Shown here one piece after another: positions 1 through 5,417 of a DNA stretch of 5,417 nt. The position numbers were made by a program, and so were the translations under genes. The DNA comes from Ferruginibacter sp. (GTDB taxonomy: Bacteria; Bacteroidota; Bacteroidia; Chitinophagales; Chitinophagaceae). Location of the stretch: contig JANXTN010000168.1 in NCBI GenBank assembly GCA_025352435.1, positions 1 through 5,417 on the forward strand. Direction: 5' to 3'. Below the pieces are notes generated by a model that was not told where the DNA came from, searched no databases, and worked only from the letters and a program-made list of their open reading frames with translations. Within the stretch, counting starts at the first letter, position 1. Every line of letters starts with the position of its first letter.

Positions 1-134
1 TAGGTGTAAGTACGATGTAGCTTCGAGTGTACTGCACTGTAGCATCGAAGTTAATGTGTTTGAGGGTAGACAAAAAGCAGGTGCTAATAAGCAACACCAT
101 TAAATAAATTAATAATGATAATAAAAATGACCAT
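1..134. other. Left-edge stretch with no identified gene; imperfect repeats
   Basis: I see no recognisable gene here. One plus-strand frame is open from base 2 to a TAA at 101-103 (33 codons running in from the left edge). It could be the tail of an upstream gene, but its translation resembles nothing I know. TGTAGC occurs at 16-21 and 38-43, inside a longer imperfect direct repeat offset by 22 bp. CTTCGA (21-26) and TCGAAG (45-50) form an inverted repeat around it. Bases 100-134 are an AT-rich leader typical of Bacteroidota genes, without a Shine-Dalgarno motif. Confidence 0.3.
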
Positions 135-377
135 ATGGCAAGAACAGACAATCCTTTATTGCAGAATACCTCGGGTAAAATTGGAAATACTATTGTGGTT
201 AAACAATACAGCTATGGCACTGTAATAAGTGCATTGCCTAATATGAGACGGGTTAAAAAAAGTGAACCGCAACTACTGAAACAAGGTTGGTTTAAAGATG
301 CTGTTGCTTATGCGCAAACGATATTTCGTAACCCTGAAAAGAAAGCAACCTATGCAAAGAAAATAAAAAAATGGTAA
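135..377 (+). CDS. Small conserved Bacteroidota protein of unknown function, frameshifted at its C-terminus
   Basis: The 80-residue product starts MARTDNPLLQNTSGKIGN. That opening, then a V-x-K-Q-Y segment and an Ala-Tyr-Ala stretch before a Lys-rich end, matches from memory a family of small basic Bacteroidota proteins of unknown function. There is no signal peptide or membrane segment, so it is probably cytoplasmic. The ATG at 135 is chosen because it gives the family-like N-terminus; the ATG at 127 lies in another frame. Family members usually continue past this point with a Tyr-His-x-Ala-Ile-x-Glu-Tyr segment. That segment is present just downstream in the next frame, so the TAA at 375-377 looks like the result of an indel in the A7 run at 365-371. 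The gene may be a recent pseudogene, a slippage-controlled gene or a sequencing error. No function is assigned. Confidence 0.65.
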   Translation: MARTDNPLLQNTSGKIGNTIVVKQYSYGTVISALPNMRRVKKSEPQLLKQGWFKDAVAYAQTIFRNPEKKATYAKKIKKW

Positions 378-432
378 AACTGTGTATCATACTGCGATAC
401 AGGAGTATTTGAAGAGAGTGAAGAAGGGTTAG
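373..432 (+). pseudogene. Displaced C-terminal tail of the preceding gene
   Basis: Read from 373, this frame encodes GKTVYHTAIQEYLKRVKKG followed by TAG at 430-432. It fits as the natural continuation of the 135-377 protein once one base is removed from the A7 run, giving a product of about 98 residues. The same frame stays open for another 20 codons beyond the TAG, to a TAA at 493-495, but I cannot tell whether that extension was ever coding. It is not an independent gene: it has no start codon and makes sense only as the tail of the upstream frame. Confidence 0.6.
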
Positions 433-490
433 TGGGGAGTGGCAAGGGAGAATACACCTACGAAAACCTACAAGGAAATCATTGCAAGCA

Positions 491-532
491 AATAAAAAAG
501 CCCGCTACGGATGGTAACGGGCTTCGATTTTT
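491..532. terminator. Bidirectional rho-independent terminator between convergent genes
   Basis: AAGCCCG (498-504) pairs perfectly with CGGGCTT (518-524). A TAC/GTA pairing at 506-508 and 514-516 can extend the stem inward. An A-rich tract precedes it (491-499) and a T-run follows (528-532). On the minus strand the stem is followed directly by TTTTTT, so that direction is the stronger terminator and would end transcription of the two Cys-rich genes. On the plus strand it would end the 135-432 gene. Confidence 0.85.
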
Positions 533-542
533 AGATTACAGA

Positions 543-722
543 TTATTTACAAACACAACCCGTCATTACTGCACAATTAGTACCTGCTGAGCAATTAGAT
601 GTCCTAGGACAACCTTTTGAACAAGTTACTGTTGCGTTTTTTGTTTCATTACTATTGTTTGCAAATACTATTGTGGATGTTACAAGCGTTAACGCTGACA
701 TTCCTATTATGATCTTTTTCAT
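543..722 (-). CDS. 59-residue exported Cys-rich peptide, possible metal-binding
   Basis: This short reading frame starts at ATG 722-720 and ends at TAA 545-543. Residues 1-21 form a clear signal peptide: MKK, then a hydrophobic core ending in Val-Phe-Ala. The mature part is Asn/Thr/Ser-rich, then carries six cysteines at 34, 38, 44, 50, 56 and 58, a C-x3-C-x5-C-x5-C-x5-C-x-C pattern ending almost at the C-terminus. The even number of Cys and the terminal CxC suit either metal-thiolate binding or three disulfides. It lies 44 bp downstream of the DUF6660-like gene on the same strand and upstream of a strong terminator, so the two are probably cotranscribed. The leader is AT-rich without a Shine-Dalgarno motif, as is normal in this phylum. 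I do not recognise a named family. The signal peptide, dense cysteines and good gene context make it likely to be real despite its size. Confidence 0.72.
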   Translation of the reverse strand: MKKIIIGMSALTLVTSTIVFANNSNETKNATVTCSKGCPRTSNCSAGTNCAVMTGCVCK

Positions 723-766
723 TTTTATATTTTTTTAATTTTAAATTATATGTGTTTTCATTTTTG

Positions 767-1081
767 CTAACCCATGTTTGGCGGGTGAAATAGCGATGAC
801 AAACTTTTAATAATTCTGTTATCATTAAATACAAAATATTGCCGTTTGAAGATATACTTTGGATGGCTTACTGTAACCTTTGAAGACGGCAACCAGACTG
901 CTAAAGAGCATGCAAGAAAAGGATTACAATTTTTGTTTTCGCTCTGTTGTTTTTTATCCTGTTTTTTATCACAACATTTACTGATACAATTTTCACCCAT
1001 TCCTCTACCACTGCTTCCGAGTACAGGCTGTAGCATAACAAAAAGCAGGATGAAGGAGAATATATAGGCTATCATTTTCAC
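767..1081 (-). CDS. Small exported Cys-rich protein, DUF6660-like
   Basis: The 104-residue product has an N-terminal signal peptide or anchor (about residues 1-22, hydrophobic from Ile4 to Leu21). A Cys-rich, highly charged middle follows: Cys32, Cys36-Cys37, a Lys/Gln-rich linker, then C-N-P-F-L-A-C at 52-58. A conserved-looking end carries His-Pro-Pro at 99-101. The CNPF..C motif and the Pro-Pro tail resemble DUF6660-type proteins, which I associate with metal-efflux loci in Bacteroidota; this assignment is from memory and moderate. The start is uncertain: GTG at 1081-1079 gives the usual Met-Lys opening, while ATG at 1075-1073 gives a product two residues shorter. Neither has a Shine-Dalgarno motif. 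The gene is transcribed divergently from the multicopper oxidase and is followed by the second Cys-rich gene. A periplasmic metal-binding or sensing role is inferred, not shown. Confidence 0.65.
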   Translation of the reverse strand: MKMIAYIFSFILLFVMLQPVLGSSGRGMGENCISKCCDKKQDKKQQSENKNCNPFLACSLAVWLPSSKVTVSHPKYIFKRQYFVFNDNRIIKSLSSLFHPPNMG

Positions 1082-1129
1082 TATTTAAAATTACTAGTTT
1101 GTTGTACGGTTAGATTGTCGAAATCTTAC

Positions 1130-1200
1130 TTTAACATAAGAATTTTAGTTATAAACATATTCACAATAAGATTTGTCTTTCTTTAAAACATAATGTTAAA
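1130..1200. promoter_or_regulatory. Candidate operator half-sites in the divergent intergenic region
   Basis: The 216-bp gap between the divergent genes is very AT-rich. TTTAACAT (1130-1137) and ATGTTAAA (1193-1200) are perfect 8-bp inverted repeats. AACAT-A-ATGTT at 1187-1197 is a perfect odd-centred palindrome, and another AACAT lies at 1154-1158. Four half-sites in about 70 bp would suit a regulator acting on both promoters, but such words arise easily by chance in AT-rich DNA. I could not place a convincing Bacteroidota TAnnTTTG promoter element in either direction. Confidence 0.25.
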
Positions 1201-1297
1201 TCCTAATACTATTTATTCTCGTATTTAACAAAATATTATATTTTTATAATCCTCCTTTATCCGATGAAAATTGTTTGTCACTCTTTAAACAGTTTTT

Positions 1298-3124
1298 ATG
1301 AATAAATTACTATTAATTTTATGGTTCTGTTTGTCGTTGCTAATAACTCAAACGGGCATTGCTCAATACAACAGATTGTGGATACCGGATACCCTAAGTG
1401 GCACTCAGTTTACATTAAGGATGAAGGATACGCTTTCTCAAATATTACCGGGGCAGCAAACCCTTACTGAAGGCATAAACGGGAAAATGTGGGGACCTAC
1501 CATGTTCTTTAATAAAGGGGATACAGTGCATATGCATGTATACAATAATTTAAATGACAGTACAACATTGCATTGGCATGGGTTTCATTTACCACCTGTA
1601 ATGGATGGTGGACCTCACCAAATTGTACCGCCGGGCACTATATGGGAGCCTTTCTGGCAGGTAAAAAACCGTGCAGCCATGTATTGGTATCATCCACACC
1701 TGCACATGACGACTGAAAAACAATTAAACAAAACACTCGGTGGTTTAATAATCGTTAGAGATCCTTTAGAAGCGGCGATAAAATTGCCACGCAAATACGG
1801 CATTGATGATATTCCTCTGATACTTACTGACAGAAGATTTGACGCACAAAATCAGTTGGTGCTTTCTCATTATGGAGATACCATGTTTACCAACTTTACT
1901 TTAAATGCGCAATACAACGTGCCTGCACAGGTAGTGCGTTTCAGAATTTTAACGGCATCTGCAGAACGTACTTATAATATCAAGTTCAGTGATGGCAGAA
2001 CCTATTATGTTATTACCTCAGATGCAGGATTGCTGAATGCACCTGTAGCGGTAACGTCTTATAAAATGCATCCAGGTGAGCGCATAGAAATTCTGGTAAA
2101 TTTTTCAGGACAAAGCAACAAGTCTGTAGTATTGCGGGCATACAATGATGTGTTGGATAATGGTGAACCAGGCTCTGAGCCCAACAATTCCAATACGAAT
2201 CCGCAATTACGAAATGCTTTAGGTAACAGGGTATTTGATATGTGTCGCTTTGATGTAGGTGTACAAACTACAAACCCTGTTACTGTAATTCCTTCTGCTC
2301 TTACTCCTGTATACCCAATTGATCCTGCTACTGCAACAGTAACCCGTTCATTAACTTTTAGCGCTGCAGGTAATAACTGCCCACCTAATGCTTTTGGATG
2401 TGGCTGGATTAATAACAAGTTCTATGATTTTGACCGTATTGATTACAGAGTAAAACAAGGAACAACAGAGATATGGGAATTACGTAATAATTCGAGCATT
2501 GGTCATCCATTTCACATACATGATGTAAGTTTTAATATAATAAGCAGTTCCTATGGTGGCGGGGGTAGTTATAGCGGTGGTAGTTCTTATAGTGCCTCAT
2601 CTACCCTTCCTGCAACAATGGCGGGCTGGAAGGACGTGGTATTTGTGCCGGCCTGGTCATCGATGAGATTTGTTGCTAAATTTGAAGACAATTGCGACAG
2701 CATTCACCCCTTTATGTACCATTGCCACATTTTGTATCACGAAGATGCAGGTATGATGGGGCAATTTACTGTAGGAGATTGTTTTGTGGCGGGTAAAAAT
2801 TCAGGCAATAATTCATCTTCTGTAGAAACACTTGTTGGAAAAGGAAAACTAACAGGAAATAAAAATATCATCTCTTCTTTGCCTGAATTTACAGTCTATC
2901 CAAACCCAACGCATGATAAAATATTTCTTTCACTAAAAGATCCTTCCTTAGGAGTTTATTATGTTACAGTGAAGGATGCAGTTGGGCGTACCATCTACAT
3001 GCTTCCGGGCTACAGATTGCAAAATGCAATTGATGTATCGTTTTTAACCCCCGGTACTTATTATGTAATACTACAGGATGATAAAAATAAACAGGTAAAC
3101 ACAAAAAAGTTTATCATTAAATAA
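1298..3124 (+). CDS. Secreted multicopper oxidase (CueO-like) with T9SS sorting domain
   Basis: Multicopper oxidases couple one-electron oxidation of a substrate (often Cu(I) in CueO-like members) to reduction of O2 to water. This 608-residue protein has a signal peptide (about 1-22) and cupredoxin domains carrying all expected copper ligands. These are HWHG with His92 and His94, HPH with His132 and His134, HPFHIH with His403, His406 and His408, and HCHILYHEDAGMM with His475, Cys476, His477, His481 and axial Met486. The RIDYRVKQG-to-WELRN segment (380-397) and GWKD (443-446) are also CueO-like. No Met-rich insert like that of E. coli CueO is present. A Gly/Ser/Tyr low-complexity loop (416-435) lies between the HIH motif and GWKD. 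Residues about 528-608 form a type A T9SS C-terminal domain (FTVYPNP at 531-537, ending KKFIIK), so the enzyme is probably exported across the outer membrane to the surface or medium. It is followed after 31 bp by the thioredoxin-like gene. Oxidase family is near certain; the substrate is not. Confidence 0.95.
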   Translation: MNKLLLILWFCLSLLITQTGIAQYNRLWIPDTLSGTQFTLRMKDTLSQILPGQQTLTEGINGKMWGPTMFFNKGDTVHMHVYNNLNDSTTLHWHGFHLPPVMDGGPHQIVPPGTIWEPFWQVKNRAAMYWYHPHLHMTTEKQLNKTLGGLIIVRDPLEAAIKLPRKYGIDDIPLILTDRRFDAQNQLVLSHYGDTMFTNFTLNAQYNVPAQVVRFRILTASAERTYNIKFSDGRTYYVITSDAGLLNAPVAVTSYKMHPGERIEILVNFSGQSNKSVVLRAYNDVLDNGEPGSEPNNSNTNPQLRNALGNRVFDMCRFDVGVQTTNPVTVIPSALTPVYPIDPATATVTRSLTFSAAGNNCPPNAFGCGWINNKFYDFDRIDYRVKQGTTEIWELRNNSSIGHPFHIHDVSFNIISSSYGGGGSYSGGSSYSASSTLPATMAGWKDVVFVPAWSSMRFVAKFEDNCDSIHPFMYHCHILYHEDAGMMGQFTVGDCFVAGKNSGNNSSSVETLVGKGKLTGNKNIISSLPEFTVYPNPTHDKIFLSLKDPSLGVYYVTVKDAVGRTIYMLPGYRLQNAIDVSFLTPGTYYVILQDDKNKQVNTKKFIIK

Positions 3125-3155
3125 TTAGAATCAGAGCATAGAAACTGACCATAAA

Positions 3156-3776
3156 ATGAAACGAATTGTTACCATATTTTTTACCATGACTGTTATTGTC
3201 TGCGTCTGTTTTATCTCTTACGGCCAAAAAACTGTTCCTGACTTTAATCTTAGAAGCACGGACAACAAATGGATATCATTAAAAAAATATCCGAAGGCCA
3301 AAGGGTTTATAATTGTATTTGTATGTAACCATTGCCCATTTGCAAACAGGTACAGTGGAAGGATGAATATACTCAATAGTAAATATGCTCCTTTAGGCAT
3401 TCCTTTGATAGCGGTGAACAGCTCGGATACACTAATGTTTAGAGATGAAACATTTGCTAAAATGGTAGAATCGGCGAAAAAGAAAAAATATAATTTCCCT
3501 TATCTGTACGATAACACACAAATTGTAGGAAAAAATTTTTCCGCCTATAAAACTCCTCAGGCCTTTGTAATATGGAAACAAAATAACAAATGGGTTATTG
3601 AATACAATGGCACTTTGGATGATAATGGTGCGGAACCTACGAAAGTTGTACATGCCTTTATTGATGAAGCTGTTGAAAATTTGCTGGCAGGTATAAAAGT
3701 GTCCACACCGGTTACAAAATCTATTGGATGCGAAATTCATTACCGAAATGGGCCCTTTATGAATTTTGAAAATTAA
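3156..3776 (+). CDS. Exported thioredoxin-fold protein (AhpC/TSA or redoxin-like, CNHC motif)
   Basis: The 206-residue product has a signal peptide (about 1-23, cut near Tyr-Gly|Gln) and a thioredoxin fold. Its order is a VPDF-type opening (27-30), strand FIIVFV (51-56), active-site C-N-H-C-P-F at 57-62, a V-N-S-S segment (87-90), and the cis-Pro loop K-T-P at 132-134. CNHCPF is typical of a redoxin subgroup distinct from the CxPC of TlpA/ResA proteins. A third cysteine, Cys192 in an IGCEI segment near the C-terminus, matches a position I recall as conserved in that subgroup (often followed by a Trp-Lys ending). The protein likely acts as a periplasmic thiol-disulfide oxidoreductase or peroxidase. 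It lies 31 bp after the multicopper oxidase with no terminator between, so the two are probably cotranscribed. Redox maintenance of the oxidase or of copper-bound cysteines is inferred. The two Cys inside the signal peptide do not form a convincing lipobox. Confidence 0.88.
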   Translation: MKRIVTIFFTMTVIVCVCFISYGQKTVPDFNLRSTDNKWISLKKYPKAKGFIIVFVCNHCPFANRYSGRMNILNSKYAPLGIPLIAVNSSDTLMFRDETFAKMVESAKKKKYNFPYLYDNTQIVGKNFSAYKTPQAFVIWKQNNKWVIEYNGTLDDNGAEPTKVVHAFIDEAVENLLAGIKVSTPVTKSIGCEIHYRNGPFMNFEN

Positions 3777-3809
3777 AAAATATCCGTAAGGGAAAGAATC
3801 TCCGGGTTC

Positions 3810-3834
3810 GGCGTACAGATGAGTGCCATTTTTT
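3810..3834 (+). terminator. Weak candidate terminator after the oxidase-thioredoxin operon
   Basis: GGC (3810-3812) can pair with GCC (3825-3827), extended by two G-T wobbles, and is followed at once by ATTTTTT (3828-3834). The stem is short, so this is only a plausible end point for the plus-strand operon. Confidence 0.25.
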
Positions 3835-3912
3835 ATTCTACATTATTATTTATTAGGTGAATTTTTAAATCGGTTAATGACAACAGTTAGTGAAAGATTT
3901 TTTACTCCCGGT

Positions 3913-3947
3913 AAAAGATATGACATCTTTTGAAAAAGTGTCATCTC
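3913..3947. repeat. Overlapping inverted repeats (alternative hairpins)
   Basis: AAAAGAT (3913-3919) pairs with ATCTTTT (3925-3931). Alternatively, ATGACA plus CTTT (3920-3930) pairs with AAAG plus TGTCAT (3935-3944) around one bulged T, and G-A/T-C pairs at 3917-3918 and 3946-3947 lengthen it. The two structures share bases 3920-3931 and cannot coexist. This looks like a small dispersed palindromic element, but one copy in one window cannot prove repetition. Confidence 0.45.
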
Positions 3948-3977
3948 TACGTTGTGTTGCAACCACGCCATCCGGTC

Positions 3978-4025
3978 GAGGGAGGAGAATGAGTACCCTA
4001 CTTACTCCAACTAAACTCTCCCCTC
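3978..4025. repeat. Nested inverted repeat, purine/pyrimidine arms
   Basis: GAGGGAGGAGA (3978-3988) can pair with TCTCCCCTC (4017-4025) through a 9-bp stem with a 2-nt bulge. Inside it, GAGTA (3991-3995) pairs with TACTC (4003-4007). The G+C-rich arms stand out in this AT-rich context. It may be part of the same intergenic element as the 3913-3947 hairpins. Confidence 0.35.
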
Positions 4026-4095
4026 TCCCATCCCCCCAAATACCTTCCGCAAAAAAACTTATCTTGAACACCACAAAACTGAACTGAAACTACCA

Positions 4096-5417
4096 ATGGA
4101 ATTAAAAGAATTGAAGCCGAGAAAAGCACTGAACAAAGCCTTCTTAAAAGTAAAACCGAACAGAGCGGCGATTGAAAGTTTTAAGGCAAATCTTATACAG
4201 TTACTTGACAGAACCAATGACACAGAGAGCGAGGAGTTTCACAAAAACCTGGTGATAGATTTTTTAAAGAAAACCTATTACGATCCTAATCATTTTATAA
4301 ATACAAAAGGCAGAAACGACCTTGTAATACACAACGGCAACACCGCTGCAAGCCCGGTAGCAGTTATTATAGAAGCTAAAAAGCTTACCAACAGGGCAGA
4401 AATGATCACCACAAAAAAGCTTAACTGCAAAGCTTTCCAGGAGCTGGTGCTGTATTATTTAAGAGAAAGAATAACACATAAAAACCTTGAAGTAAAATAC
4501 CTGATAGCTACCAACATAAACGAATGGTTTATTTTTGATGCTACTATTTTTGACAGATTGTTTGCCCAAAACAAAAACTTTGTAAAACAGTATACCGACT
4601 TTGAAACGGGCCGCCTTGCCGATATAAAAACCGACTTCTTTTACAAACAAATAGCTGAGCCTTTTATTGCAGATATTGCTTCTGAAATAGCATTTACTTA
4701 TTTTGATTTACAGGATTACCAGCAGCCGCTGCGCAACGATAACAAGGCAGACGATAACAAACTTATTGCACTGTACAAACTCTTATCTGCAGAGCATCTT
4801 TTAAAACTGCCTTTTACCAACGACAGTAACAGCCTTGATAAAAGATTTTACAGCGAACTGCTGCACATCATCGGCCTGCAGGAAACAAAAGACGGCAGCA
4901 AAAAACTGATAGGAAGAAACAAAGAAGGTGAGCGAAACAGTGGCAGCATATTAGAAGATGCCATGATACAGTTGGACAGTCTGGATAAAATAAACCGGTT
5001 GGACAAACCAAGCCAGTTTGGTGTAACCCAACAGGAACGCCTGTTTAACGTGGGGCTGGAGCTTTCTATTACCTGGATAAACAGGATACTCTTTTTAAAA
5101 TTATTGGAAGCGCAGTTAATTACTTACAACAAAGGCAACAAAGCCTATTCGTTTTTAAATGCAGATAAGATCAAAAACTTTGATGACCTAAACAGCCTTT
5201 TCTTTCAGGTGCTGGCACGCAGGCATGATGACAGAAACGATGATGTAAAAAAGGCTTTTGAAAAAGTTCCTTACCTGAACAGTTCACTCTTTGAGCCTAC
5301 AGAAATAGAGCAGGTAACACTCTTCATCAGCAATTTAAAAGATGATAAAGCCCTGCCGATATTGCCAGGCACGGTGCTAAAAAATGAGCAAGGAAAAAAA
5401 CGCACGGGCAGCCTTAC
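4096..5417 (+). CDS. Type IIG restriction enzyme/methyltransferase, N-terminal part (DUF7149-like), cut by window edge
   Basis: The frame is open from ATG 4096 to the right edge: 440 complete codons and no stop. The opening MELKELKPRKALNKAFLKVK and the following helices match the N-terminal DUF7149-type region of Bacteroidota type IIG enzymes, single polypeptides combining an endonuclease with a class I SAM-dependent DNA methyltransferase. The nuclease core is visible: Glu46/Glu47 in the first helix, Asp75 after KGRN, then VAVII-E93-A-K95, a PD-(D/E)xK arrangement, and a downstream F-Q-E-L-V-L-Y-Y helix (114-121). Residues about 125-440 are a helical region linking to the methyltransferase. 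The SAM-binding and NPPY-type motifs are not yet reached, so they must lie outside the window. The start is supported by the family-like N-terminus; the leader has no Shine-Dalgarno motif. Codon use (Asn mostly AAC, many CTG) differs from the upstream genes, compatible with horizontal acquisition. Whether the full gene is intact cannot be judged here. Confidence 0.88.
   Translation, partial: MELKELKPRKALNKAFLKVKPNRAAIESFKANLIQLLDRTNDTESEEFHKNLVIDFLKKTYYDPNHFINTKGRNDLVIHNGNTAASPVAVIIEAKKLTNRAEMITTKKLNCKAFQELVLYYLRERITHKNLEVKYLIATNINEWFIFDATIFDRLFAQNKNFVKQYTDFETGRLADIKTDFFYKQIAEPFIADIASEIAFTYFDLQDYQQPLRNDNKADDNKLIALYKLLSAEHLLKLPFTNDSNSLDKRFYSELLHIIGLQETKDGSKKLIGRNKEGERNSGSILEDAMIQLDSLDKINRLDKPSQFGVTQQERLFNVGLELSITWINRILFLKLLEAQLITYNKGNKAYSFLNADKIKNFDDLNSLFFQVLARRHDDRNDDVKKAFEKVPYLNSSLFEPTEIEQVTLFISNLKDDKALPILPGTVLKNEQGKKRTGSL

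Larger units (their letters stand above)
3777..4095. other. 319-bp gene-free region with structured repeats
   Basis: I find no convincing gene here. Reading frames of about 65 codons exist on both strands between 3874 and 4087, but they overlap each other almost completely, lie on opposite strands, and have low-complexity translations, so I treat them as chance. The first part (3777-3870) is AT-rich and holds a possible terminator. The middle (3913-3947) contains overlapping hairpins. The segment 3960-4050 is richer in G+C than its surroundings, with a purine-rich then a pyrimidine-rich block that can pair. The last 45 bp are an A/C-rich leader of the restriction gene without a Shine-Dalgarno motif. 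Confidence 0.5.

Noticed and set aside
652..834. Minus-strand 60-codon frame
   Set aside because: It overlaps both Cys-rich genes in another frame and lacks a signal peptide or family-like sequence; the 543-722 and 767-1081 frames are far more protein-like.
846..1067. Plus-strand 73-codon frame
   Set aside because: It is antisense to the DUF6660-like gene, and its composition mirrors that gene's hydrophobic and Cys codons.
1245..1250. TATAAT resembling a sigma-70 -10 box upstream of the oxidase
   Set aside because: Bacteroidota housekeeping promoters use TAnnTTTG with a TTG-type -33 element; the match is expected by chance in this AT-rich tract and has no suitable partner.
2059..2418. Minus-strand 119-codon frame inside the multicopper oxidase
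   Set aside because: It lies wholly inside an unquestionable gene on the opposite strand and has no recognisable motif.
3432..3740. Minus-strand 102-codon frame opposite the thioredoxin-like gene
   Set aside because: Antisense shadow; the plus frame carries the signal peptide, CNHC and cis-Pro motifs.
3960..4050. Possible CRISPR or tandem repeat array
   Set aside because: No unit repeats at regular spacing; only single inverted repeats are present.
3874..4087. Opposed 65-66-codon frames in the intergenic region
   Set aside because: They overlap each other on opposite strands, cover inverted repeats and a pyrimidine-rich tract, and show no domain or signal peptide.
4459..4650. Minus-strand 63-codon frame inside the restriction gene
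   Set aside because: Antisense to a frame open for 440 codons with clear family motifs.

Overview
The window looks like chromosomal DNA of a Bacteroidota species, probably near Chitinophagaceae/Sphingobacteriia. The evidence is low-GC coding sequence, AT-rich gene leaders without Shine-Dalgarno motifs, a C-terminal type IX secretion (T9SS) sorting domain on an exported enzyme, and small protein families I associate with this phylum. The genus-level placement is inference.

Layout, left to right. (1) 1-134: no gene I can name. (2) 135-432: a small conserved Bacteroidota protein of unknown function. Its reading frame breaks at a run of seven A; the C-terminal tail continues in the next frame to 432. 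(3) 491-532: a strong bidirectional hairpin terminator separating this gene from the next two, which converge on it. (4) 1081-543, minus strand: two small exported Cys-rich proteins in tandem. The first is a ~104-residue DUF6660-like protein ending in a Pro-Pro motif. The second is a 59-residue peptide with six regularly spaced cysteines, short enough to be missed by gene finders. (5) 1082-1297: an AT-rich divergent intergenic region with repeated AACAT/ATGTT half-sites. (6) 1298-3776, plus strand: a likely two-gene operon of a CueO-like multicopper oxidase with a T9SS tail and an exported thioredoxin-fold protein with a CNHC active site. (7) 3777-4095: a gene-free stretch with a possible terminator and two sets of inverted repeats. 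(8) 4096 to the right edge: the N-terminal 440 residues of a type IIG restriction enzyme/methyltransferase, with the PD-(D/E)xK nuclease core visible and the methyltransferase part outside the window.

How the genes may fit together: the divergent block 543-3776 encodes four exported proteins, all carrying metal- or thiol-active motifs. A reasonable reading is a cell-envelope copper-handling module: the multicopper oxidase oxidises Cu(I) or another substrate at the cell surface, the thioredoxin-like protein handles disulfides or cysteine redox state, and the Cys-rich peptides bind metal. The families of the oxidase, the thioredoxin-like protein and the restriction enzyme are clear from motifs. 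The joint role in copper is inference. The restriction gene appears unrelated and differs in codon use (Asn mostly AAC and frequent Leu CTG, against mostly AAT upstream), consistent with separate acquisition.
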